From positions 6,324,001 to 6,388,000 of the forward strand of contig OZ245818.1 in the NCBI GenBank assembly GCA_965228435.1: a stretch of 64,000 nucleotides of DNA. Reading direction: 5' to 3'. Both the position numbers and the translations under genes were made by a program. Position 1 is the first letter of the stretch; every line of letters begins with the position of its first letter. Source of the stretch: Hoeflea_A sp965228435. Lineage in GTDB: Bacteria > Pseudomonadota > Alphaproteobacteria > Rhizobiales > Rhizobiaceae. Positions 56,947 through 64,000 of the stretch are shown here, in pieces. The notes under the pieces are model-generated. The model saw only the letters and a list, made by a program, of their open reading frames with translations. It was not told where the DNA came from and searched no databases.

Positions 56947-58320
56947 ATGACAGCCCGCATTCTGGTCGTCGATGATATCCCCGCCAACGTCAAGTTGCTC
57001 GAGGCTCGGCTTTTGGCCGAATATTTTGATGTGCTAACCGCTTCCAATGGCGAGGAAGCGCTGCGTATTTGTGACGGCGGCAACGTCGATCTTGTGCTTC
57101 TCGATATCATGATGCCGGGCATGGACGGATTTGAGGTCTGTGAGCGGCTCAAGGCCAACCAGGCGACCATGCATATTCCGGTGGTCATGGTGACGGCGCT
57201 CGACCAACCGTCTGATCGGGTGAGGGGTCTGCGAGCCGGAGCCGACGATTTTCTCACAAAGCCTGTAAACGATCTTCAGTTGATGGCCCGGGTCAAAAGC
57301 CTGATTCGGCTTAAAACACTGACCGACGAATTGCGTGTCAGGGCGCAGACCGCCCGCGATATCGGTCTTGAAAACCTGTTGAGTTCCGGTGGCAACGAAG
57401 ACAGCAGCAAGGGGTTGACCCTGCTGGTGGATGCCCGTCCGAACTCGCAGGAACGCATCTCTCACATCCTGCGCAAGACCGCCGATGTGACGGCGGTTTC
57501 AGATCCTCAGACGGCGCTTTTCGAAGCCGCCGAGCGACCCTATGAACTGGTGGTCGTCAGCACCAATTTCCGCGACTACGATCCGCTGCGACTGTGCTCG
57601 CAATTGCGCTCTCTTGAACGCACGCGTTTCATTCCACTGCTGCTCGTCAGCGAGCAGGGTGAAGAGAAGACGGTCAACCGGGCGTTGGAGCTTGGCGTCA
57701 ATGATTACATCATTCGACCGGTGGAACCCAACGAACTGATTGCTCGCTGCAACACGCAATTCCGGCGCAAGCGTTACAATGATCGCTTGCGCTCGAGCGT
57801 GCAGCACACGATCGAACTGGCGGTTATCGACCCGCTGACCGGGCTGTATAATCGACGCTATCTCGATACCCATATGCAGGTTCTGATCGAACGGTCCGTC
57901 GCCCGGCAACGGCCGCTGTCGGTGCTGGTGATCGACATCGATCGATTCAAGACGGTCAATGATTCCTACGGTCATGACGTCGGTGACGAAGTGATCCGCG
58001 AGTTCGCCAAACGCATCCGCCTGACCATTCGCGGCATTGACCTGGCATGCCGGCACGGGGGCGAAGAGTTCGTTGTTGTTCTGCCCGACACGAGCGTGGA
58101 GACTGCCGAAGCCATTGCCGAGCGTTTGCGGGACAGCATCGCGTCCGAACCGTTCAGCACCGAGCAGGTGCAATCGCTCTCGATCACCGCCTCGGTTGGC
58201 CTTTCCGCACTGTCTGGACCAGGGGAGACGCCGGACCTTCTGCTTAAGCGAGCGGACCTTGCGCTCTATGAAGCCAAGAAATCCGGTCGCAACCGAGTCG
58301 TTGCAAAAATGGCTGCCTGA
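56947..58320 (+). CDS. pleD: Response regulator diguanylate cyclase PleD
   Basis: 457 residues: REC domain with D53 (VLLDIMMPG), a second degenerate REC-like adaptor domain (~155-280), and a GGDEF domain. Seen: active site GGEEF at 371-375 and the product-inhibition site RGID (RxxD) at 362-365, five residues upstream. It makes cyclic di-GMP upon phosphorylation and dimerisation, at the pole during cell differentiation in Caulobacter. Operon with divK. Confidence 0.96.
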   Translation: MTARILVVDDIPANVKLLEARLLAEYFDVLTASNGEEALRICDGGNVDLVLLDIMMPGMDGFEVCERLKANQATMHIPVVMVTALDQPSDRVRGLRAGADDFLTKPVNDLQLMARVKSLIRLKTLTDELRVRAQTARDIGLENLLSSGGNEDSSKGLTLLVDARPNSQERISHILRKTADVTAVSDPQTALFEAAERPYELVVVSTNFRDYDPLRLCSQLRSLERTRFIPLLLVSEQGEEKTVNRALELGVNDYIIRPVEPNELIARCNTQFRRKRYNDRLRSSVQHTIELAVIDPLTGLYNRRYLDTHMQVLIERSVARQRPLSVLVIDIDRFKTVNDSYGHDVGDEVIREFAKRIRLTIRGIDLACRHGGEEFVVVLPDTSVETAEAIAERLRDSIASEPFSTEQVQSLSITASVGLSALSGPGETPDLLLKRADLALYEAKKSGRNRVVAKMAA

Positions 58321-58421
58321 CCCGCGCCTTTCGCTTTTTTTCAACAATGCGGGTTGACACGCTGGGCGGCCAAGCCCCTAGATTGTGGATAGGCAATTGA
58401 TTGATTCTTAACGTGTATTGC

Positions 58422-58450
58422 ACGCGCCCTGGGGGGCGCGTTTACCATTT
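58422..58450 (+). terminator. Probable divK-pleD terminator
   Basis: ACGCGCCC (58422-58429) and GGGCGCGT (58434-58441), 8 base pairs with a TGGG loop, followed by the moderately T-rich TTACCATTTTG. Confidence 0.55.
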
Positions 58451-58519
58451 TGTCATGCAGCATGGCAAAACGGTTAAGAAAACGTTGATTTTTTTCCGCT
58501 GATGAGCAAATGTTGTGGA

Positions 58520-58716
58520 TAGAGGCAAGCGCAGAACGCCATAGGTTTTGTCTGCCCCAAGTTGATTCGACTACCCCATGGTGCTCAGGTCCGCCGCATC
58601 TCCTGGGTCGTGGGGTTGGCTGGTCGGCGCAAGGTAATGTGGCCTCCTCGTACCGCAGCCTGCGCTGGCCAGCCCCCAACTAAGAAAGCCGCTTCCTGAG
58701 GAAGCGGCTTTTCTTA
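58520..58716 (+). ncRNA. Candidate structured small RNA, family not recognised
   Basis: Seen: a closing helix AGTTG/CAACT (58560-58564 with 58677-58681) enclosing two arms. Arm 1 is ACCCC/GGGGT (58573-58577 with 58612-58616) with an inner CTCAGG/CCTGGG helix. Arm 2 is a 14-base-pair helix (58618-58631 with 58661-58674, two G-U pairs). An 11-base-pair terminator follows. This nested three-way-junction arrangement is hard to get by chance. The orientation is inferred from the T-run after the terminator; the hairpin is bidirectional. The 5' end is a guess (possible TTGATT -35 at 58485). It is not SRP RNA, tmRNA or RNase P by the motifs I checked. Confidence 0.55.
58684..58716. terminator. Bidirectional intrinsic terminator (rpmG and candidate RNA)
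   Basis: AAGCCGCTTCC / GGAAGCGGCTT with a TGA loop (58686-58710) and T-rich flanks on both strands (TTCTT on plus; CTTTCTTA on minus). Confidence 0.88.
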
Positions 58717-58742
58717 TGCACTACCGGAAGGTTATCAGTCCG

Positions 58743-58910
58743 CTATTTGATCTTGGCTTCCCGGAATTCCACGTGCTTCTTGACGACCGGATCATACTTG
58801 GTCTTGACCATTTTCTCGGTCATGGTGCGGCTGTTCTTCTTGGTAACGTAGAAGTAGCCGGTGTCCGCCGTCGATTGCAGTCGGATTTTGATCGTCGTTG
58901 CCTTGGCCAT
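58743..58910 (-). CDS. rpmG: 50S ribosomal protein L33
   Basis: 55-residue ribosomal protein bL33. Seen: MAKATTIKIRLQSTADTGYF and the C-terminal VKKHVEFREAKIK. It has no cysteine pairs, so it is the zinc-free form. The start at 58910 is the family start; an upstream open frame to 59033 is leader. It ends at the bidirectional terminator. Confidence 0.96.
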   Translation of the reverse strand: MAKATTIKIRLQSTADTGYFYVTKKNSRTMTEKMVKTKYDPVVKKHVEFREAKIK

Positions 58911-58978
58911 TGTCTCATCTGCCTGAAAATGTATGACGCCGCGGATGGCAATATGCCTCCACGGCGATTTCTGCGCGG

Positions 58979-59006
58979 AACCTACAATTCGCGCGGCAAA
59001 TGTCAA
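58979..59006 (-). promoter_or_regulatory. rpmG promoter
   Basis: Minus strand: consensus -35 TTGACA (59001-59006), 16-base spacer, -10 TAGGTT (58979-58984); leader about 60 bases. Confidence 0.6.
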
Positions 59007-59033
59007 GCGCAATCTGATCCTGCCGGTCGGCAA

Positions 59034-60221
59034 TCAGGCCGGTCGAAACAGAATTCGGCCAACGGCCAGTCCGACATAAAGAGTAAAGAAGAAAACCAGG
59101 CTGTAGGCAAAGCCTGCAGCTCCGAAAGCATCCATGGCCAGACCGATCGTCTGCGGTCCGATCAGCATCCCAATCGCATAGCAAAAGACAAAGGCGGCAT
59201 TGGCCGAAGCCAGATCGCCGTCAACCAATCGCGACCCGAGATGCGCAAGTCCGACAGTGTACAAGCCAGCGACGACAGCACCCCAGACGAATAGAACGCT
59301 GGCCAGAAGCCACCAGTTCGAGGACAGAACGGGCAGCAACAAGCAGCCGAGCAGCCCGATGCTTGCACACAAGAACAGCAGGCTGCGGCGATCCCGTACG
59401 CGATCTGACAACATGCCGAGCGGGATCTGAAAGATTACGTTTCCGAGTCCGATCATGGTCAGAAGGAGGGCGCCATCGGTTTCGCTGAAGCCGATGCGAT
59501 TGGCATAGACTGGAAACAGGGCAAAGCCACCTCCTTCGACGGCCCCGAACACGAAGACTGCCGCCGTTGCGGTTGGAACGAGAAAGACGAACTTCAGGAA
59601 AGGTCCGCTCGGCCGGTTGACGATCACCGGACTTTCGCGGCGGGCGAGCAAGGTCGGGATGGAGGCCGCGAGGATGATCAAGGCGCCGACGGCAAATGGC
59701 AGGATCCCGTCACTGCCGAGGACCGAGAACAATAGCGGACCGGCTGCGAAACCGAGCGACAGAACCGTGGCGTAAATGCCGAGAATCAGCCCGCGGCGGG
59801 AGGGAGGCGCCGTTGCATTGATCCAGAACTCCGAGAGAATGAACAGGACCGTGACGGCGCCGTGGAAGGTTACCCTCAGCGGAAACCAAACCCAGAAATG
59901 CGGCGCAAAGTAAAACCCGATAGCCGAGGCCGCGGCGATGACAATGGCGACCAACATGGTATCGGCCACACCGAAGCGCTGCGCGAACGGAGTGCAAAAG
60001 GGTGCTACGGCAATCGACGCGAGGCCGGCCATGGCCGAATTGAGGCCGATCATCGTTGCCGAGACGCCGTTCTTTTCCAGAACGAGGCTCAGCAACGGCA
60101 GGCCGAGCCCCAGAGCAATGCCAACCGCACTGATGGCGGCAATGGCAGCGGAGATCGACAGCCAATGAATCGCTTCGTCCGGCCGTGAGCCGGTCGACGC
60201 CGGTTGCGTCTGCGTGTCCAT
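59034..60221 (-). CDS. MFS transporter
   Basis: 395 residues with about 12 transmembrane segments. Seen: the loop-2/3 region APFCTPFAQRFGVADTMLV and the repeat in the second half GNVIFQIPLGMLSDRVRDRRSLLF, the typical MFS G-x-L-x-D-R-x-x-R-R loop. It resembles the sugar-exporter or YcaD-like group, but the substrate is not deducible. The Nudix gene lies 8 bases upstream on the same strand, so they probably form one transcription unit. Confidence 0.88.
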   Translation of the reverse strand: MDTQTQPASTGSRPDEAIHWLSISAAIAAISAVGIALGLGLPLLSLVLEKNGVSATMIGLNSAMAGLASIAVAPFCTPFAQRFGVADTMLVAIVIAAASAIGFYFAPHFWVWFPLRVTFHGAVTVLFILSEFWINATAPPSRRGLILGIYATVLSLGFAAGPLLFSVLGSDGILPFAVGALIILAASIPTLLARRESPVIVNRPSGPFLKFVFLVPTATAAVFVFGAVEGGGFALFPVYANRIGFSETDGALLLTMIGLGNVIFQIPLGMLSDRVRDRRSLLFLCASIGLLGCLLLPVLSSNWWLLASVLFVWGAVVAGLYTVGLAHLGSRLVDGDLASANAAFVFCYAIGMLIGPQTIGLAMDAFGAAGFAYSLVFFFTLYVGLAVGRILFRPA

Positions 60222-60229
60222 CCCGCCCC

Positions 60230-60970
60230 CTACAAGATTTCGCGCGTAAAACGTCCATATCGGGCGTGATAGAAAGGTACCGGTCGACCAAATGGAAGGG
60301 AAGCGTCGTTTTCCAGCTCCGCACTGAGATCGGCAATTACCGCTTGGGTGATGCGCGGCATCGGTTGGGCCCCCATTTCAGAGAAAGGCACCCATCTGAC
60401 ATCCAGCAATTCGTTGCTGGCTTCCGCATCGGTTTCGCCGATTTCGTCGCGAAAGCAGGCAAAGAACCGGGTGTCGAAACGCCGGTTTTGCCGAGGTGGC
60501 GTTGTCGCTCTGGCGACAAAGCGCAGTGGCGACAGTCGTGGAGCCAGTCCACGTTCCCCGAAAGCGCGCCAGGCAGGCTGCGGATTTGAGCGGCCGTCGG
60601 ATGCGATGAAGATGCCGACCTCTTCATGCGTTTCGCGAACGGCGGCAATAGCCAAAGCCCGGGCGCGGTATTCGGTCGCCGGATTGGCCATCTTTAGCAT
60701 CAGCTTTTCGACAACGGCCGGATGCAATTCGTCGGCAACCGGCACGCGGCCATCGTTGCGGTCGCGTCGGCCGCCGGGAAACACGTAAGTATCCGGCATG
60801 AAGGCATGAGCCTGATGGCGCTTGCCCATGAGCACTGCAGGTTCCGGCCCTGACCGGTCGATGAGGATCAGTGTCGCGGCATCACGCGGTCGCAGCAATG
60901 GATGAAGTTTCCGGCGGGGGTCCGGTCCACCTTCCATTGCGTCCGGATTGATCGCGTCGCGTCTGCTCAT
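60230..60970 (-). CDS. Nudix hydrolase with atypical Nudix box
   Basis: 246 residues. Seen: YVFPGGRRDRNDGR followed, after an insertion, by the catalytic half RETHEEVGIFI. The usual spacing G-x5-E-x7-R is broken by ~50 residues between the FPGG and REThEE parts, as in the NUDT19-like branch that acts on CoA derivatives. The start MSRRDAINPD at 60970 is chosen for an AAGGG ribosome site; GTG 60994 and ATG 60937 are alternatives. It is followed by the MFS gene 8 bases downstream. Confidence 0.82.
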   Translation of the reverse strand: MSRRDAINPDAMEGGPDPRRKLHPLLRPRDAATLILIDRSGPEPAVLMGKRHQAHAFMPDTYVFPGGRRDRNDGRVPVADELHPAVVEKLMLKMANPATEYRARALAIAAVRETHEEVGIFIASDGRSNPQPAWRAFGERGLAPRLSPLRFVARATTPPRQNRRFDTRFFACFRDEIGETDAEASNELLDVRWVPFSEMGAQPMPRITQAVIADLSAELENDASLPFGRPVPFYHARYGRFTREIL

Positions 60971-61035
60971 GCCTGCCCTTGTTCCCAGCGGCACCCGGTC
61001 ATCAAGTGCCGTATGGGGATATCAATGTCACTGCG

Positions 61036-61479
61036 TCAATCGCTTGCGACAATCTCGGCTTCGCCCTCCTGGCCGCCGAAACCATGCATATAGTTGGCCC
61101 ATTGCAGACCGATGACGGCGCCCTTGGTCGGCTGCATCGCGACGAGAGTCAACAGCAGAGTGATGGGTGCCCAAATGGCCAGATGTTGCCAGCTGTTGAG
61201 GAGCATGATCCCTTCCAGCAGCAGGTACGCGCCAACCACGACATGCCCGACAACGAAGATCACAAGATAGGGCGGCAGATCGTCAGCTCGCTGATGATGC
61301 ATTTCCTCATGGCAGTGGGAACAGGTATCGACCGGTTTAAGAAAAGACCGAAACAGACGGCCTTCTCCACAATGCGGGCAGCGACCGGACCAGCCGCGTT
61401 TTATGGCGGTCCAAACGTCTCTGCTTGGGCGCCGGGAGGCAGCTTGGGCCTGGAAGGTCTCGGATTCGGTCATGGTCAA
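61036..61479 (-). CDS. DUF983 family membrane protein
   Basis: 147 residues: a zinc-ribbon-like RCPHCGEGRLF...CSHCHEEM (residues ~33-60) followed by two transmembrane helices (~72-92 and ~98-118). It matches DUF983, of unknown function and common in alphaproteobacteria. The start overlaps the rnr stop by 4 bases, so it is translationally coupled to RNase R. Confidence 0.88.
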   Translation of the reverse strand: MTMTESETFQAQAASRRPSRDVWTAIKRGWSGRCPHCGEGRLFRSFLKPVDTCSHCHEEMHHQRADDLPPYLVIFVVGHVVVGAYLLLEGIMLLNSWQHLAIWAPITLLLTLVAMQPTKGAVIGLQWANYMHGFGGQEGEAEIVASD

Positions 61480-63749
61480 AATCCTCTGCGCTTTCTGGAG
61501 CGCCTGTTTGGTGAGCCGCGTCCCGATTTGTGGAAGGAACGGGTGGCCGCAGGCAGTTTGCGTCCCTCGCTCAGCATCTCAAAACGGAGTGCACCGGCCA
61601 GCGGAAGAGCTTCTGCAAGCCGAACGGTCACGGGATCGCCAAGCCGGTAGCCCTTTCCGGTCTTTTCACCAACCAGCGTCCTGTGCGCGTCGTCGTAGAT
61701 ATAATAGTCATGTCCAAGCGTGGAAACCGGAACAAAGCCATCTGCGCCAAATTGCTGCAGGCTGACGAACAAGCCGGCTTTGGTGACGCCGGATATCCGA
61801 CCCTCAAATTCATCGCCGACGCGGTCTGCCAGGTGATGCGCGATCAACCGTTCGATGGTTTCGCGTTCCGCGGCCATGGCACGTCGCTCGAATGTCGAAA
61901 TCTCGGCGGCGATTTCCTCCAGCGATTCCTCTTCATGGGGCGTCATTCCATCGTCGCCAAGCCCAAGCACCCCGATCAGCGCTCTGTGGACCAGGAGATC
62001 GGCATAACGGCGGATCGGTGAAGTGAAGTGCGCATAGCGCATCAGGTTGAGGCCGAAATGACCAATATTCTCAGGACTGTAGACCGCCTGGCTTTGCGAT
62101 CGCAGCACCATTTCGCTGACCATCGTTTCGTGAGGCTTGTCCTTTGATTTGGCAAGGACGCCGTTGAAGCTGTTGGCGCGCAGTTGACCGCCGCGGGCCA
62201 GGGGGATGTTCAACGTTTTGAGGAAATCGCGAAGGGCCTCTTGCTTGGCAAGCGATGGCGCATCGTGAACGCGGTAAACCAGGGCCTGCCGCTTTCCTTC
62301 CAGGCTCTCCGCCGCGGCCACATTGGCCTGGATCATGAACTCTTCAATCAGCCGATGGGCTTCCAGCCGGTCCGGTATGATGACCGTGTCGACGCTGCCA
62401 TCTTCCTTCAATTTCAGTTTTCGCTCTGGAAGATCCAGATCAAGCGGCTGGCGACGGTCACGTCCGCGCGACAGGATGCCGTAGGCCTGCCAAAGCGGCT
62501 TCAGAATCGGTTCGGCCAGGGGCTCGGTGCGTTGGTCGGGGTTGCCATCGAAGGCAGCCTGAGCCTGCTCGTAGGACAATCGGGCCGCGCTCTTCATCAT
62601 CACACGATGGAAAGTGTGGCCGATCTTGCGACCTTCGGCCGAGAACCGCATTCGGACGGCGAGAGCAGGGCGATCCACCGCTTCCTTGAGGGAGCAAAGG
62701 TCGTTCGAGATGCGCTCCGGCAGCATTGGAACGACGCGATCGGGGAAATACACTGAATTTCCGCGTTTCAGCGCCTCCTTGTCCAGCGCCGATCCCGATC
62801 GCACATAGTGAGCGACGTCGGCAATCGCCACATAGGCGATGACACCGCCGGCGTTTTCCGGGTTGTCGTCCGGTTCGGCATAGACCGCATCGTCATGGTC
62901 CTTGGCATCCGCCGGGTCGATGGTGATCAGGGGCAGGTCTCGCCAGTCTTCGCGCTTGCCCAGAGTGATCGGCTTTGCCGCTTTCGCTTCTGCCAGGGCT
63001 TTTTCCGAGAACCGAAAGGGAATGCCATGGGAATGAATGGCGATCGTCGATATTGCCTTCTCGCTGGCAACCGAACCGATGACGGAAGCAATCTTGCCTC
63101 GCGGCATCCCGTAACGGCCGGAGCGACTGACATCGACCTCGACCAGGTCGCCATCGTCCGCATCGCCGACGTGATCCGGGTCGATGACAAGTTCCTTGCC
63201 GCGACGTTCGATCGGTTCGATGCGGCCACCGCCACCAGGTGTTGCCCGAAAGACACCCAGTGTGGCGGCATGACTGCGGTCGAGCACTTTCATGATCCGG
63301 CCGGTATAGGGCGGACCGGCCGGGGTATCCGTCGGGAAAATGCGAGCCAATACGCGGTTGCCGATACCGGCGACCGGTCCGCGTTTTCGTCCGCTGGTTT
63401 GCTTGCCCTGGCTGATCAGGACGGCCGGTGACACGCTTCCATCATCCGGCCATTCGGCAGGCCGGCCAATCAATGCTCCGCCATCCTCCCGGGAGGTGAT
63501 GTCCAGCACGGTAACCGGTGGCAGGGACCCTGGGCGCACAAGACGCTTTCGTCGGCGCTCAAGGAGGCCCTCGTCTTCGAGTTCGCGCAGCAATTGCTTG
63601 AGCGCCACACGATCGTCGCCGCGCACGGCGAAGGCCTTGGCGATGTCACGCTTGCTGCTGCGTGTCGGATGTTCGGCGATGAACCGCAGCAGGGTTTCGC
63701 GGTCGGGCAGTTCTGCCTTTCCCGGCTTCCCCCCGCGATTTCTGAGCAA
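61476..63749 (-). CDS. rnr: Ribonuclease R
   Basis: 757-residue 3'-5' exoribonuclease of the RNB family, which degrades structured RNA. Seen: N-terminal winged-helix region (SKRDIAKAFAVRG), cold-shock domains, catalytic aspartates in TIDPADAKDHDDAVYAE, SPIRRYADLLVHRAL, a C-terminal S1 domain (FEGRISGVTKAGLFVSLQ) and a basic tail. The start appears to be TTG at 63749, one base from the topA stop; no upstream ATG in frame before the topA coding region was seen. Confidence 0.95.
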   Translation of the reverse strand: MLRNRGGKPGKAELPDRETLLRFIAEHPTRSSKRDIAKAFAVRGDDRVALKQLLRELEDEGLLERRRKRLVRPGSLPPVTVLDITSREDGGALIGRPAEWPDDGSVSPAVLISQGKQTSGRKRGPVAGIGNRVLARIFPTDTPAGPPYTGRIMKVLDRSHAATLGVFRATPGGGGRIEPIERRGKELVIDPDHVGDADDGDLVEVDVSRSGRYGMPRGKIASVIGSVASEKAISTIAIHSHGIPFRFSEKALAEAKAAKPITLGKREDWRDLPLITIDPADAKDHDDAVYAEPDDNPENAGGVIAYVAIADVAHYVRSGSALDKEALKRGNSVYFPDRVVPMLPERISNDLCSLKEAVDRPALAVRMRFSAEGRKIGHTFHRVMMKSAARLSYEQAQAAFDGNPDQRTEPLAEPILKPLWQAYGILSRGRDRRQPLDLDLPERKLKLKEDGSVDTVIIPDRLEAHRLIEEFMIQANVAAAESLEGKRQALVYRVHDAPSLAKQEALRDFLKTLNIPLARGGQLRANSFNGVLAKSKDKPHETMVSEMVLRSQSQAVYSPENIGHFGLNLMRYAHFTSPIRRYADLLVHRALIGVLGLGDDGMTPHEEESLEEIAAEISTFERRAMAAERETIERLIAHHLADRVGDEFEGRISGVTKAGLFVSLQQFGADGFVPVSTLGHDYYIYDDAHRTLVGEKTGKGYRLGDPVTVRLAEALPLAGALRFEMLSEGRKLPAATRSFHKSGRGSPNRRSRKRRGF

Positions 63750-63750
63750 C

Positions 63751-64000
63751 TTAATCTTCGGCCTTCACGGCCTTGGCAGATTTTGCCTTGCCGTTTGACT
63801 TTGCCTTGCTGGTTGACTTGGTCGCCGTCTTTTTACGCGGTGTCTTGGCGCGTTTCTTGCCGCCTTTGGCAGCCTTTTCGGCGATCAGCTCCAGCGCTCT
63901 CTCCACGGTGATCGATTGTGGATCTGCGTCTTTCGGCAAGGTTGCGTTGACACGGCCCCAGTTCACATAGGGCCCGTAGCGGCCGTCCCGAACGGTGATG
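63751..64000 (-). CDS. topA: DNA topoisomerase I, C-terminal end only
   Basis: Open at the right edge; about 82 codons visible. Seen: TVRDGRYGPYVNWGRVNATL, the last of the repeated C-terminal TopA modules, then a Lys/Ala-rich basic tail (KKRAKTPRKKTATKS). Type IA topoisomerase that relaxes negative supercoils. Its stop is one base before the rnr start, suggesting a topA-rnr-DUF983 operon. Confidence 0.92.
   Translation of the reverse strand, partial: ITVRDGRYGPYVNWGRVNATLPKDADPQSITVERALELIAEKAAKGGKKRAKTPRKKTATKSTSKAKSNGKAKSAKAVKAED

Larger units (their letters stand above)
58321..58742. other. Intergenic region between pleD and rpmG (422 bases)
   Basis: Holds the pleD terminator on the left, an AT-rich possible promoter area (58460-58520), a strongly self-complementary segment (58560-58681) and a shared terminator hairpin (58684-58716). 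No ORF with a ribosome site seen. Confidence 0.6.

Noticed and set aside
58520..58716. Assignment of the structured region to 6S, SRP, tmRNA or RNase P RNA
   Set aside because: No SRP GGAAGG/AGCAGCC tetraloop region, no tRNA-like ends or tag frame, no RNase P core motif; 6S could not be shown without alignment, so it stays unnamed.

Overview
The window is a gene-dense, GC-rich (roughly 60% by eye) stretch of an alphaproteobacterial chromosome. The order Hyphomicrobiales (Rhizobiales) is the best fit, something near Rhizobiaceae/Phyllobacteriaceae. Reasons: the gene order nuoA-N, birA, rnj, mce, DUF1467, proS, lolC, lolD, dnaE; the blocks clpP-clpX-lon-hupB and DUF3572/divK-pleD-rpmG; a NuoE with a long C-terminal extension; a DUF1467/DUF3572/DUF983 complement; and an SOS box of the GTTC-N7-GTTC type. 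I see no IS element, phage gene, integrase, rRNA or CRISPR array. This is core chromosome, not an island.

Layout. 1-3.3 kb: end of ctaA (heme A synthase), argC, and a di-heme peroxidase. 3.3-4.5 kb: rplM-rpsI with a well-formed promoter, an AT-rich UP-like stretch and a leader hairpin. 4.5-6.9 kb: an acyl-CoA cluster (PaaI-type thioesterase and two divergent crotonase-family proteins, neither with a full hydratase glutamate pair). 6.9-10.6 kb: a small secreted protein, a CoA-binding protein, O-acetylhomoserine sulfhydrylase and a cytochrome P450. 10.7-16.2 kb: the protein quality-control block clpP, clpX, lon and hupB. 16.3-18.8 kb: a MATE exporter, divergent tRNA-Val(TAC) and tRNA-Asp(GTC), and an MsrA-like protein.

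19.0-34.2 kb is the complete 14-gene complex I operon. It carries an 85-residue exported protein embedded between nuoD and nuoE, and one unusual gap between nuoI and nuoJ. 34.2-37.3 kb: birA, RNase J, methylmalonyl-CoA epimerase and DUF1467. 37.3-41.6 kb: an acetyltransferase, an intergenic region with a probable minus-strand small RNA, proS, and lolC-lolD. 41.6-43.8 kb: a DUF1287 protein, an unlisted 28-residue membrane peptide with an excellent ribosome binding site, and a BenE-type transporter.

43.9-53.3 kb: dnaE, a carboxymuconolactone-decarboxylase-fold protein, a quinone oxidoreductase, and an RND efflux pair. 53.3-56.5 kb (minus): DUF3572 and a HAD-like gene, then an SOS-controlled dinB with a methyltransferase-like gene. 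56.5-58.3 kb: divK-pleD, the cell-cycle and cyclic-di-GMP pair. 58.3-58.7 kb: a strongly structured intergenic region, probably a second small RNA. 58.7-64 kb (minus): rpmG, an MFS transporter, a Nudix hydrolase, DUF983, RNase R and the end of topA.

The least-explained signals are the two candidate small RNAs (about 37836-37996 minus and 58520-58716 plus), the 28-residue ORF at 42524, the exported protein inside the nuo operon, the NuoE extension, and the crotonase paralogues lacking catalytic glutamates. All calls come from reading the sequence; no database search was possible.
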